Assembly (NCBI GenBank): GCA_001586965.3
Contig: LUCW03000837.1
Location: 1 to 20,000 of the forward strand
Source: Sphaeroforma sirkka
Lineage: Eukaryota; Opisthokonta; Ichthyosporea; Ichthyophonida
DNA length: 20,000 bases
Reading direction: 5' to 3'
In this document: in pieces, positions 1-9,057 of the stretch
Numbering within the stretch: position 1 is the first letter of the stretch
Layout: every line of letters begins with the position of its first letter
The notes under the pieces: model-generated
Seen by the model: the letters and a program-made list of their open reading frames with translations, nothing else
Databases searched by the model: none
Told to the model about the DNA's origin: nothing
Made by a program: the position numbers and the translations under genes

Positions 1-865
1 TCAAACGATATTATCGTAGGCAACATTTTGCGCTGACGACAGTTATTGGAAGCTCTCTCCCGTATACCGACCAAAATCATGTTCACAAAAGGGAATTGCT
101 ATGTTATTGTATGTGCGTGAGGCCATAGCTATGGAAGTCAATTAAAATATAAGAGCCTACACCATACGGCGCAAATATATGGAGTTCACTTACATGATAG
201 CGTCTCCGATGTGAAGACTGACAATCTTCTTGTGCTATTATTCTTATACTATTTATGTCAATCTATGCCAAGTCTAGTGTTCGTCAAACATACAGAGAAG
301 GACAGTTGGGAATTTCTTTTGATCTAAAAACTTGTGCAAATATTTTTATTTGTGTTCTGTTTTCAGTAGGCTATGTATGAGTATGATATTATATGATATG
401 TGTATGTATACAGACCCCAGTCCCCAAACCCCAGTATGTATTTTGAAATAAATTATGCCCTCCAAAAAAAACAAAAACAAAAAACAATTGTGTGACGTCA
501 TGCGATAAAAAGATCTCGAACTGTCACAGTGGCGTTTCAGTAGTGCCAGACGAGAGGCACTTTATTCCTTAGAGACGTTCTTCTTTCGGGTCATATCTCT
601 GATAATTAACTAAGATAGCTTTACTTTTGAGCCAACACCATTCAACACATGAACGAACTTATGATATTAGCGTCGTGACCATAAAGTTAGAAAATATAAA
701 CAAGCATATTTAAGCAGACAGAACAAATCGAACAAGAATCTAGAATACATTGTAATGTATTTTTATTACATTTTGAATTGTATAGAGTTGTGATCGTCCA
801 CCGCAAATTATGGGTTAATCTCGTTACATGCGTATCAAATTTAATAGAAATTCGTTACATCCATC
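1..865. other. Non-coding flank, no gene recognised
   Basis: No long open frame and no recognisable protein similarity on either strand. The only notable element is an AATAAA hexamer at 447-452, followed about 10 bases later by an A-rich tract (463-485). This could be a polyadenylation site or the tail of an old retrocopy. The stretch may be the 3' flank of a gene lying to the left of the window. Confidence 0.4.
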
Positions 866-896
<31 letters not shown>

Positions 897-1000
897 AATA
901 TATATATATCCATATATGTATATATTTAAAAATGTATATATGTGTGTGTGTATACACGTGTGTGTGTACGTGTGTGTGTGTGTGTGTGGTGTTTGTGTGT
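866..1000. repeat. (TA)n / (GT)n microsatellite
   Basis: A run of alternating TA with small interruptions (about 866-927) passes into GT-rich alternating sequence (about 940-1000). The 96-codon open frame beginning at 916 is made largely of this repeat and is not a gene. Confidence 0.9.
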
Positions 1001-1120
1001 GTATGCTACCAAAACAAATGTCATTGACCTCGTATCACAAAAACATACATTGTATTATATGTGTGTGTATATACGGTACTAAAACGAATGTCATTGACCT
1101 CGTTTCACAAAATATGCATG
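995..1120. repeat. Diverged tandem duplication, period about 70 bp
   Basis: The segment at about 1001-1050 (GCTACCAAAACAAATGTCAT onward) recurs at about 1071-1120 with a few substitutions (TACT for TACC, AAAACG for AAAACA). Each copy has GT-rich microsatellite sequence at its left. The offset is 70 bp at the core, so microsatellite-associated slippage or unequal exchange is a likely origin. Confidence 0.8.
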
Positions 1121-2475
1121 TTAAATTCACTGAACGCGTTCGTATAGGATTGTCATCACATCATTTTTTTACCTCTACATTGCTGTGCAATTATAGCTTA
1201 TACTGACAACAATCAACACACAAGAGTGCCTACATATTACAATTTAGTTCGAGCACAGTCAGCAACTCAGCACAGTGAGCACACGACTACGCTGAGACAG
1301 AGTAAATACGCACGGCTAAACAATATCGGAGTAGACTGACTCTCTGTTGCCTTGTTGTTGTTTTAAAAAAGTTGTTTTAGGGTTTTAAGGTTTCCACTTC
1401 CGCACACTTCCATAGTTCTTTTTCAGGGGGCTATGACAATTTCTATTTTTTTCTATTTTTGAAAAGTAAATGAAATACTGGAAGTAAATATTTTTAAAAA
1501 TACATACACTCTATGCAGATGAAAAGACATAGCCTCCTAAATTGTACAGAAAAGAGCAAAACAAAACAAAAGTGTCATATCCCCCTAAAAACAATTGAAG
1601 ATTTATGTCCTTATCTCCTGCGACTCCTTTCGGAGTGCCAGACTGACTTGTCTGTCAGCCTTTGAGGGGTCATGAATCATGACTCATGACTCATGACACT
1701 ATGCTGTACAGTGTTCCCCCCACGGGCCAACGGGCCACGGCCCCACTCCAATAACCCCACCAGTATTTTATTTACAGTCACTGTCACTGTACAAATTTAG
1801 TAATTACAGCACACTGAGCACAGTATACATATGTATTTTTTTGTTGTTGTTTTTTTCAGAAGTCTATGCAATGTCCCAGTCCAAAATATGTGTCCAAATA
1901 TTTGTCCACTGCATGTATTTTTTAAGAATGTCCTGGACTCCTGGGAGTCTTCTTGTTGAGGCTTCAGAAGTTCAGTGGTTCAGAGATCAATTTGACGTTT
2001 TCTTTTTGGTTGTTTGTTTTTGTAAAAAACAATTAACCGTATGCAACATAAATATGTAAATACATATAAATATAAATAAACATTTGGGTATGAAAATTCT
2101 TATATTTTTGCGTTTGCGTAAAACATTTATTACATTTGTCCGTAAACTAATAAACGTTTATGGCTACTTGACGCCTGACTCATATCATCAGTTTATACAG
2201 CCGTCAGCAAAGTTTATCTTGATGGTGTCAAACTAATCGAATAGTCTATTGGCCACGATTAATATTCACGTGCCAACGTATGTGAGCCCTCTCTAGTCCT
2301 CGAATGATGTAAAATAAATAAATGGTACAATAGTCGTCCATATATGAACTAGTATTGAACAGTAATTTGAACTGCGATTCTATATATATTGACGGCACTT
2401 GAGCAAAATACCTCTTATACCGATACCTTAAATTTGTTTGAAGTAAATAGGTTATTTACACTGTAAATAAACAAG
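1121..2475. other. Intergenic region upstream of the carrier gene
   Basis: No coding region is supported. It contains two small perfect-stem hairpins (ACTCC/GGAGT at 1624-1637; CTGAC/GTCAG just after) and the TGACTCA cluster listed separately. There is a short GGGCC repeat near 1723-1740. The last few hundred bases before 2476 should hold the promoter and 5' leader of the carrier gene. A TATATATATT string lies near 2381, about 90 bases before the start codon, but nothing ties it to transcription. Confidence 0.4.
1673..1697. promoter_or_regulatory. Tandem TGACTCA (AP-1/Gcn4-type) sites
   Basis: Heptamers are laid head to tail: TGAATCA (1673-1679), TGACTCA (1680-1686), TGACTCA (1687-1693), then TGAC. 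TGACTCA is the known binding site of bZIP factors of the AP-1/Gcn4 class. The cluster lies about 780 bp upstream of the carrier start codon. A regulatory role is inference only, because the repeat could equally be a short slippage product. Confidence 0.3.
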
Positions 2476-2712
2476 ATGACTATCGATGCAGTTGTAGAGT
2501 TACAACGTCACCAAACGGAACCCAGAAGTGCAAAGGAGGGCATGTCGTTCCTGCAAGGTGCTCTAGTAGGCGCCATAGCGGGATCCATAGAGATATCCTT
2601 ACAGCAGCCTACTGTGGCTTGGAAGAATGCACTACAAGGTGAGTGATTTTTATACTTATATCTTTATTCTATATATTTCTGTACATATATGTACACAAAC
2701 GCACATATATAC

Positions 2713-2754
<42 letters not shown>

Positions 2755-2834
2755 ATGTGTGCGTGCTTGTTTTTGTGAGTGAGTGAGTGTATGTATATGT
2801 ATATATGTGTGTATATATGTATAGATAGGTAGAT

Positions 2835-2911
<77 letters not shown>

Positions 2912-2938
2912 CATTGCATTTATATATCTATATAGAGT

Positions 2939-2970
<32 letters not shown>

Positions 2971-3153
2971 CAATATGTGTTTGTGCTTTTGTATATGCAT
3001 GTATTTATATAATCTTGTATGAATAAACGTGTGTGCGAGTATGTGCGACTGTGAGTGCGTGTATGTTTGAACATATAAAAATACAAACATGTATCCGAAA
3101 CGTGAATATTTATATATACAAACATAAATACATCTATATATACAAACACACAC

Positions 3154-3184
<31 letters not shown>

Positions 3185-3675
3185 GGTGTCGGTGTCGGTG
3201 TGATTGATTGGGGGCATATATATATATATTTAATCATATTCATAATGTATATACGTTCATGTGAATGTTGCTACCTTTGTATCCATGCATGAATGAATAT
3301 ATATATATATATATATATATAGGCATATAATTGGTTGACGATGGAGCATTTTACAGTGTAGTCTCAAAGCTTCTGCTGATAACAAAACTTAACAGTCTGT
3401 AGATTCAATGAGTATATATGTTTTGTCATATATGTTATCTTAAGATGTACTTTTTTATGTACTTTGTGATCTGGCTTTCTATATTGATAGAACGGAATGA
3501 CTCCTGGAACACCTCAAGAACAGCAATTCGCGGGCGCTTTGTGCCGTTTTCTGTTGTTTGCTCCTTTCTATATTCTCGTGGTGCTTGATCATCGCTAAAC
3601 AACCCGAAAGGTTACCTATGGTTTAGAATTAGATTTGTTCTATTGTACTATACCTCGGCTGGGAAATTAGACACT

Positions 3676-3720
<45 letters not shown>

Positions 3721-6500
3721 TATTACTAAAATTTATTGGAAACGACTGACGTTTTAACAATTCGGTATTTTTCACTCCCAAGTTAGCTTCAATGACCTCA
3801 TCCGCTCCCTAAATCGTATTCTTAGCTTTTGAGTAGCATGTACACTGCCAACACAGTAGCTGATGAAAAATACGATTGGTTTGTTACAACTCATAGATAG
3901 GCGACCGCTTCCTTTCAGTCCGAAGGAAATGTACCGAGGGGTAGGTATAAACGTGGTCAGTATGGCCCCTATCACAGCTATGCAATTCGGTGCCATGCAG
4001 TTCTTCTCGGATCTACTGAAAGCAAAGTATGTGGAGCCAAAGTTGGTGAATCGGTTCCCAGTTTAATAGCACATATGTATGGCATAGTACATCGTATGTG
4101 TTTATCGGGTTGTCCATCCGATGTCAGCACAGGTAGTTTGATGTACATGTTTATATCGTGATACTGTAGGCTATTGCTGCGTTTTACTGGTTTTGTATAT
4201 ATGTTGCCAACATCTGTGTACTATCTTTTGGTAACATTATCGTCATCCTTTGTGACGAATTAATCACGAGATGCACATCATGTGTGAGTGAGCGAACACA
4301 TACCAACGTTTGCCATCGTGTTTATCAAAGCTTTGTTGGTGTAATTCTGCAAACTGTGCTGCAATGCTGAATTATACCTGTATCCTGTGTATATGGGGTT
4401 ATACCTGTATCCTGTGTATATGGGGTTATACCTGTTAATTTGTATATGGTTTATACCTGTGACAATCTATATACGAATGCTACTTGCTACAAACGTATAT
4501 GCTCTACCTACGTGAGTGATCAATCGTACTTGAGATATCTAGTAGCTGATATTCAATACCAAAAGTCTGATTGATTTTCATTTCAAAAAGTCCTTAGTTA
4601 AATGTTTGTGCCATAGGAGTCTTCTCATCCGGCATTCCTGACATATCCACCCAATGACCTCAGTGTTGTAAATTTATTATTTGAAACAAGGTTGCATCGT
4701 GCAAGTGTACTTATGTACCTTGTTCCTACCATCATATAACAACCCATCTCACTTCTGTTGTGTACTCGTATATGATGAGCTACCTTCAGGTCGTCGCATC
4801 AAATCTCTACCTTTGATTGTATATGAATACCCCTTTACTCCGCACATTGATGAATTAACTTCAGGTCAGAAAAACGGATGTTAGCATACTTTCTCTCAGT
4901 TGAATACTACTTATAACATATAGCGATGAATGAACGCCAGTTAATTTTGAAAGTATTCTCCCTGTTGTACATTTGTCTACCAAAATCAGTAGAAAATTAG
5001 CTTGCTTTCAAAAAAATCCGATCTGTAACTCTGTTGCACACTCCTATATTCTACACAGAGGTGAATTAACTTCCGGTCAGAAAATAGGATGTGCAGCTTC
5101 CGCTGGTGCTTTATCGGCGCTCATGAGCAGCCCAGCAGAATTACTGGTAATCCAGCAACAGAAAACCGGGTTTGCCCTGGGCAAACAATTCACAGAGGTG
5201 GCAGGCAAATTCGGTGCTGCGCGACTATACAGAGGTTTCACTATGACCGCAGGACGTGAGGCGCTGTTTACGGCCGGATACTTGGGGTTGGGACCTATCG
5301 CTAAGGTATGAACGTATTCAAAGCTCAATTTGCCGTGTTCGTGTTGAGGTGTGTGGTTGGTATTCTCGTCGGTCCGAGAACACCGTATTAGTTGCGTTTG
5401 CCGTGGACTCTATTCTCGAATTAATACCCCATCCTGGAATATTTTGTAGAATGCACATTACAGGCCCTTGCATAGTGTTTTATGCTCTTGTACCCAACCG
5501 CAGACAAATCTTGCAAGAGAATTCCCATTGCTCACGTAGAACGTATCTATTTCTTATGTGAAAGTTCAGGCTTACAAAATTCTTGTTACATAAATATAGA
5601 CAAGCGTGCAAGACAACTTCCCTTTGCCTCGGGTACGTGTTCGTAAAGCGACAAGAAGTAAGAGAATTCATGTTTGCAAGTATAGCGTAAACTCATACTA
5701 TTCACCACACAAATACAGGCAAGCTTGCAAGATAATTTCCCCTTGCTTAGGGAAAACGATGGACTAGCGTTAATAGCTGGTGGTTGTGCGGCCGGTCTTG
5801 TCGCGGGTGTATTGACGCACCCTCTCGACACTGTGAAGACTCGACTGCAGAGTGATATAGCCCGAGAGGTACGTATGCAACGATTGTTCTATCAGTATCT
5901 GAATTGTTTTGCAAGACTACGTACATACGCGTACAATTGTGTCTAGTTAGATAAGCACAATGTTCTTCTATCCTTCTATCGTCACGTACACCAAATTTTG
6001 TTAGCGCATTGATACCGTAACAACTGACAGCTTGTTGTGGTCCCGAGTCTGTTCGTTTTGTTCGAACTTATACACGTGTTTCGCGTATGATTTGCGCGAA
6101 CTTATGCACACGTGTTTCGCGTATTCCCCCTGAATTTTTCTATTCGTACTGCGCCCTCGTCTAGTCTCTTTCACACTAAAGAGCGTAGCACGTAGCATAT
6201 CTCCGACATAAAATAGAAATAGATTTGTTAAGTTTTCTCGCCTAGTCGTTCTGTATATAAAATATATTCCCTTACTTACCTTATCCCATACTTGTACTAC
6301 ACTTATACTCGCTTTAGGTTTACAAAGGGCCGTGGGCGGCTGCAAAGGTACTGTGGAAAGAGGAAGGTGCTGCTGCGTTCTACAAGGGCTTCTTGCCCAG
6401 ATGTGCTCGTCTGTGTGGAGCTGTTATAATCCTCAACAAGGCAGGTGGGATATTAGAGAAAATTATAGTAGATAATAACATCCTGGCTTTTGGGAAATAA
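2476..6500 (+). CDS. Mitochondrial carrier (SLC25) family protein, 5 exons, 290 aa
   Basis: A solute carrier of the mitochondrial inner membrane; the substrate cannot be told. Exons: 2476-2638, 3897-4026, 5059-5305, 5719-5868, 6318-6500. All introns are GT-AG (donors GTGAGT, GTATGT, GTATGA, GTACGT), in phases 1, 2, 0 and 0. The joined frame is 873 nt, close to the family's usual ~300 residues, with the expected three ~100-residue repeats. Repeat 3 has the canonical signature PLDTVK (residues 215-220). Repeats 1 and 2 are degenerate: PTVAWK (45-50) and PAELLV (123-128). Each repeat has the second-half aromatic-x-G motif (MYRGVG near 66; LYRGF near 154; FYKGF near 251). The start is supported by an in-frame TAA at 2464-2466 and an A at -3. 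There is no obvious N-terminal targeting peptide, which is normal for carriers. The gene looks intact. The weakest point is the exact acceptor of exon 2 (after CATAG), chosen because it alone keeps phase. Confidence 0.88.
2837..2907. repeat. (TA)n microsatellite, about 35 units
   Basis: An uninterrupted TA alternation, the longest in the window, inside intron 1 of the carrier gene. Tyr/Ile-alternating open frames on the minus strand across 2656-2944 are translations of this repeat and not proteins. Runs of this length usually vary between individuals. Confidence 0.95.
3677..3720. repeat. (TA)n(GT)n microsatellite
   Basis: A short TA run is followed by about 15 GT units within intron 1 of the carrier gene. 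In the transcript this gives a UG tract. UG tracts bind CELF/TDP-43-type splicing proteins in animals; whether that holds here is unknown. Confidence 0.9.
4372..4475. repeat. 27-bp tandem repeat, about 3.5 copies
   Basis: Two perfect 27-bp units (4372-4398 and 4399-4425, starting TTATACCTGTATCCTGTG) are followed by a diverged 25-bp unit (4426-4450) and the start of a fourth (TTATACCTGTG at 4451). It lies wholly inside intron 2 of the carrier gene. Confidence 0.9.
4771..4884 (+). repeat. Two decayed copies of the 5' end of exon 3, inside intron 2
   Basis: The start of exon 3 (5060-5095, encoding [11 protein letters not shown]) is matched at 4849-4884, where the same frame reads [11 protein letters not shown] before a stop. 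About 33 of 36 bases agree. A weaker copy at 4774 reads DELPSGRR, with related sequence to its left (TCTGTTG..ACTC.TATAT, also seen at 5033-5048). Both copies lie in one 67-codon open frame that has no role as a gene. Neither has a convincing acceptor directly in front, so they look like inert duplications of an intron/exon junction. Confidence 0.65.
5306..5718 (+). other. Intron 3 of the carrier gene
   Basis: A phase-0 intron of 413 nt with donor GTATGA and acceptor AAATACAG. Its second half contains a copy of its own 3' splice site plus the first 11 codons of exon 4 (5590-5633, listed separately). Confidence 0.8.
5600..5632 (+). other. Possible in-phase 33-nt mini-exon, duplicate of the start of exon 4
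   Basis: The segment 5590-5633 matches 5709-5752 at 35 of 44 bases, and most differences are transitions. It keeps an acceptor (AAATATAG, ending 5599) and is followed directly by a consensus donor GTACGT (5633-5638). The 33 bases between encode [11 protein letters not shown], against [11 protein letters not shown] at the start of exon 4. Both flanking introns would be phase 0, so including it would add 11 residues in the loop before repeat 3 without shifting the frame. What is seen is the duplication and the two splice sites; use as an exon is inference. It may simply be a decaying copy. Confidence 0.45.
5869..6317 (+). other. Intron 4 of the carrier gene
   Basis: A phase-0 intron of 449 nt with donor GTACGT and acceptor CGCTTTAG. 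It contains a short duplication: CGAACTTATACACGTGTTTC near 6063 recurs near 6097 with a two-base insertion (CGAACTTATGCACACGTG), a period of about 34-36 bp. No coding sequence is seen. Confidence 0.75.
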
Positions 6501-6501
6501 A
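6496..6501 (+). terminator. AATAAA polyadenylation hexamer overlapping the carrier stop codon
   Basis: The carrier's last codons read GGG AAA TAA followed by A, so AATAAA spans the stop codon. If used, the 3' untranslated region would be only a few tens of bases. The hexamer is known from opisthokont genes, but its use here is not shown. Confidence 0.35.
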
Positions 6502-7017
6502 GCTAGCAATACAGATATACAGATCGACACGGCAAGTTTATAATACTTAAAGTTTATTACTATAGGCTTTATATGCCTCTATTGAATACGTAAATGTCTA
6601 TTTACGAAGTTTACAACAGCTTCGGACTTACTTGTAGCTTGGGTAAGCAATAATCTGCCTGTATGAGGATACTTTTGCCAACAGTGGTTCAGATCCGCTT
6701 CAACACAGCAGCGACAACCGAGTCGAGGGCACAAATGCAGAACATGGGCTCCTTTGATTCACAAGTTTCTGTGCTCTAAAATCGCATATGAGTCGTTTTT
6801 AAAAGCTCTCATTATGGGTTCACGAGGCAAATCTATCAAGTACGGAAGCACGCCCACTTAAAAAGCTATGACCACATACAAATCTGATTCTATAAATACT
6901 TAGAAAACTATGACCAAAACTTCGAAGACAATCTTGCCCTATGTGGTCACTACCGTCGCTGAGAATCGACTTCTATACCTAGGCATCGCAGCTCATCATT
7001 TATAGAATAGTATTTAT
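6501..7017. other. Downstream of the carrier gene, no feature recognised
   Basis: No open frame above background and no family similarity on either strand. It separates the carrier gene from the microsatellite block. Confidence 0.4.
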
Positions 7018-7167
7018 TCACATATCTATATCTATCTATTTGTCTCTATATATACATATTTATATATATTTATATGTGTATATTTATCTTAATATTTATA
7101 TTTATATTTACATCTATATCTATATCTATTTATATATTAATATATATTTATATATATATATATATAT

Positions 7168-7217
<50 letters not shown>

Positions 7218-7310
7218 GTATACATGTATGTATGTATGTATATATATATATGTATGTACGTATGTATATATGTATATTTGTATATATGCATATATATATA
7301 TATACGTGTG
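7018..7310. repeat. Complex TA / TATC / TATG microsatellite block
   Basis: Starts with TATCTA- and TATTTA-type repeats, passes into long TA runs (about 7137-7205), then TATG tetranucleotides (about 7204-7270) and more TA. The 128-codon plus-strand open frame over it (7074-7460) is Tyr/Ile-rich repeat translation and is not a gene. Confidence 0.92.
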
Positions 7311-8433
7311 TATAGGTATTTAGTCATCTGTAGTATTAATTGTAACCAGTTTCGACCTCTGAGTCAGGATGATCGAGTCTCAACAAGGTGGGGTGCTCGA
7401 AGAACGAACGAGATTTCAGAATATCAATTAATGTTTAACGTTTTGATCCCATTACCCTGACTTCAACCTGCAGAAACTTATACCAAATCTATTGGCATGC
7501 ACCAACTATATGTATCGCAGTATCACCCAATTCGGCCCTAAGTAATACTAAGAAGTGATGTATTCACTTGTTCATAGCGGAGGGCTAGTATATTTTTCTC
7601 ACTGCAAGGTTCTAGGTGACATCGCATATCCCGGTGTTGACGGACTCCATGTTCGTGCAACAACACTTGAAATCTATCTATTTCAGCTTCGCCTTGCGTG
7701 GTCCACGGCTACGCTGAGCAAATCTTTGGCGTAACCTGTTACAGGAAAACCAAGCGCAACTAAATAATGCGACACCCCCAGTTGGCTGCTATGCACCCAA
7801 TTCACTACTACCGTTGGTGTTGACAATATGCACACAATTGTGCTTGCTGTGTAATCTACTATGCACATAATGACCTATCGCTTTAGGATCCAAGGTATAC
7901 TAGTCGTCTCGGTCTTGACACAGAGATTTGCTCAGTATCTCTTAAGCAAAGAACCAGACTGTCGTCGCATCCAATGGGACCAGTCATTACCTTAACGTCC
8001 GAGTACCGACATGACTAGTACTATAATACCAACTCAGATTCTGCCGTGGAAAAATTCACGGTTTACCTTGAACGTGTCACCTGTCTACAAACTCATACAT
8101 CGCGCCCAAATACGTACATAGCACCTGTATACTGATATTCAAATAATCATTAACATTCATAATATATTTGGCTGTGTTAAATATGATCCAACTCATCAGA
8201 ATTTCTCGTGTGCAGCAATTCTTACCCAGAATGATCACCACATTGCTTAATCAGGTTGTCTTCGGCGTATCAGAAGCCTACAGAGTCATCTTTTATATCC
8301 AAATTGCCCATAACGCCTGCCATGACCGCATTTTCTGCAACTGGGATATCGCTCAATTTATAAGAGACTATCGTGCGATTCCAAGGCCTGAACTAAGGCG
8401 AGGCTTGATCCGCGCTCTCGGTCCCAGTTCCTC
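7311..8433. other. Stretch without a supported gene
   Basis: Only short open frames occur. A minus-strand frame at 7683-7868 and an overlapping minus-strand stretch at 7541-7710 look somewhat protein-like but match nothing recognised. Since remnants of a phosphopantetheinyl transferase and a retroelement follow on the minus strand, this may be more decayed sequence of the same kind. Confidence 0.3.
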
Positions 8434-8990
8434 TCACTGCACGGTATATTTAAAGTCCCACACACACACTGCCTTCCGTGGTAGCATCGACCTCTCAAAC
8501 TTGGTTTCCGTGGCAATCACACCCACACCCCAATCGTCGAAGGCATATATCTTGTCCTGTGCGAACATCACCATCTTCAGATCCAAGTGTAAACCCTCGC
8601 CTGTTATCTTTATGTACCTTTCTTGAGAGTTCAAATGTGATAAAAGTGTTCTAATGGACAGTCTGATCTAATCTCGATACTTGTAGAGCATTAGGGGTCA
8701 TGAGAATAAAAAAATCAGTCTGTATAACCCTGTGCATCTAGACTCATAATATGTACAAAATTGTACGTGTGTGTAACGGCGCATTCGATTGATTTGAAAT
8801 GTTCAATATAGTATTCTAGTAAGGCATCTCTTCTCAACCGAAATCGACCTATACGTGTACATTCCTCCGATTGAATGCTTTGTAAGCATATAAATATATC
8901 GGTTTCATTCATATTCCATGCTTTGCAGTTGACTGCCCAGCGCAAGTTTTGGGATGCGGCATACTTATTATAATCGGGATAAAACAACAA
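8434..8990 (-). pseudogene. Phosphopantetheinyl transferase remnant (AASDHPPT/Lys5 type), catalytic middle missing
   Basis: Intact enzymes transfer 4'-phosphopantetheine from CoA to a carrier-protein serine (lysine pathway, fatty acid or polyketide synthases). The first piece (8823-8948) has the N-terminal hallmarks LRWAVNCKAW, SIQSEECTRIGRF and RRDA, lining up with VRWAFSCGTW…SIQPEEKERIGQF…ARDA in human AASDHPPT. The second piece (8434-8634) has YIKITGEGLHLDL, matching the FIKAIGVGLGFEL region, then a WGVGVIATETKF/VWDF tail. In intact relatives about 130-140 residues lie between these blocks, including the Mg/CoA-binding GxD motif. Here only about 200 bp separates them, too little even before allowing for an intron. 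The reading frame also changes just before YIKITG. I infer a pseudogene with an internal deletion. The family call comes from remembered sequence and was not searched. Confidence 0.6.
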
Positions 8991-9057
8991 TTGCCGTCTG
9001 GATAGAGTCTACTAAGTTTACGATTTCCGCTTAAACAACGGTGTCGTAGAGAGAACC

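Larger units (their letters stand above)
2639..3896 (+). other. Intron 1 of the carrier gene, microsatellite-rich
   Basis: A phase-1 intron of 1258 nt. It contains at least six dinucleotide tracts: TA then GT at about 2712-2760; a ~70-bp TA run at about 2837-2907; TA at 2943-2970; TA at about 3157-3184; TA at about 3297-3321; and TA then GT at about 3677-3720. The remainder shows no exon-like sequence. The protein aligns continuously across the junction (…NALQ-D-RRPLPF…), so no exon is missing here. Confidence 0.8.
4027..5058 (+). other. Intron 2 of the carrier gene
   Basis: A phase-2 intron of 1032 nt with donor GTATGT and acceptor CTACACAG. It holds a 27-bp tandem repeat (4372-4475) and, near its 3' end, two decayed copies of the beginning of exon 3 (listed separately). 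The rest has no coding signal. Confidence 0.8.

Noticed and set aside
2656-3243. Several minus-strand open frames rich in Tyr/Ile and His/Thr
   Set aside because: They are translations of TA and GT microsatellites inside a carrier intron.
3863-3896. Independent start codon for a short protein at exon 2
   Set aside because: The region after 3897 continues repeat 1 of the carrier; the bases before it are intron.
4372-4475. CRISPR-like array
   Set aside because: Units are directly adjacent with no spacers, and the context is a eukaryotic intron.
4973-5058. Upstream extension of the open frame that covers exon 3
   Set aside because: It begins at TTG in the intron, and the carrier alignment and phase require exon 3 to start at 5059.
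7074-7460. 128-codon plus-strand open frame
   Set aside because: Almost all of it is repeat translation (Tyr/Ile/Met/Val); the short tail after 7320 has no recognisable similarity.
8168-8626. 152-codon plus-strand open frame, the longest locally
   Set aside because: It starts at TTG, not ATG, and lies antisense to the phosphopantetheinyl transferase remnant, whose protein similarity is on the minus strand.
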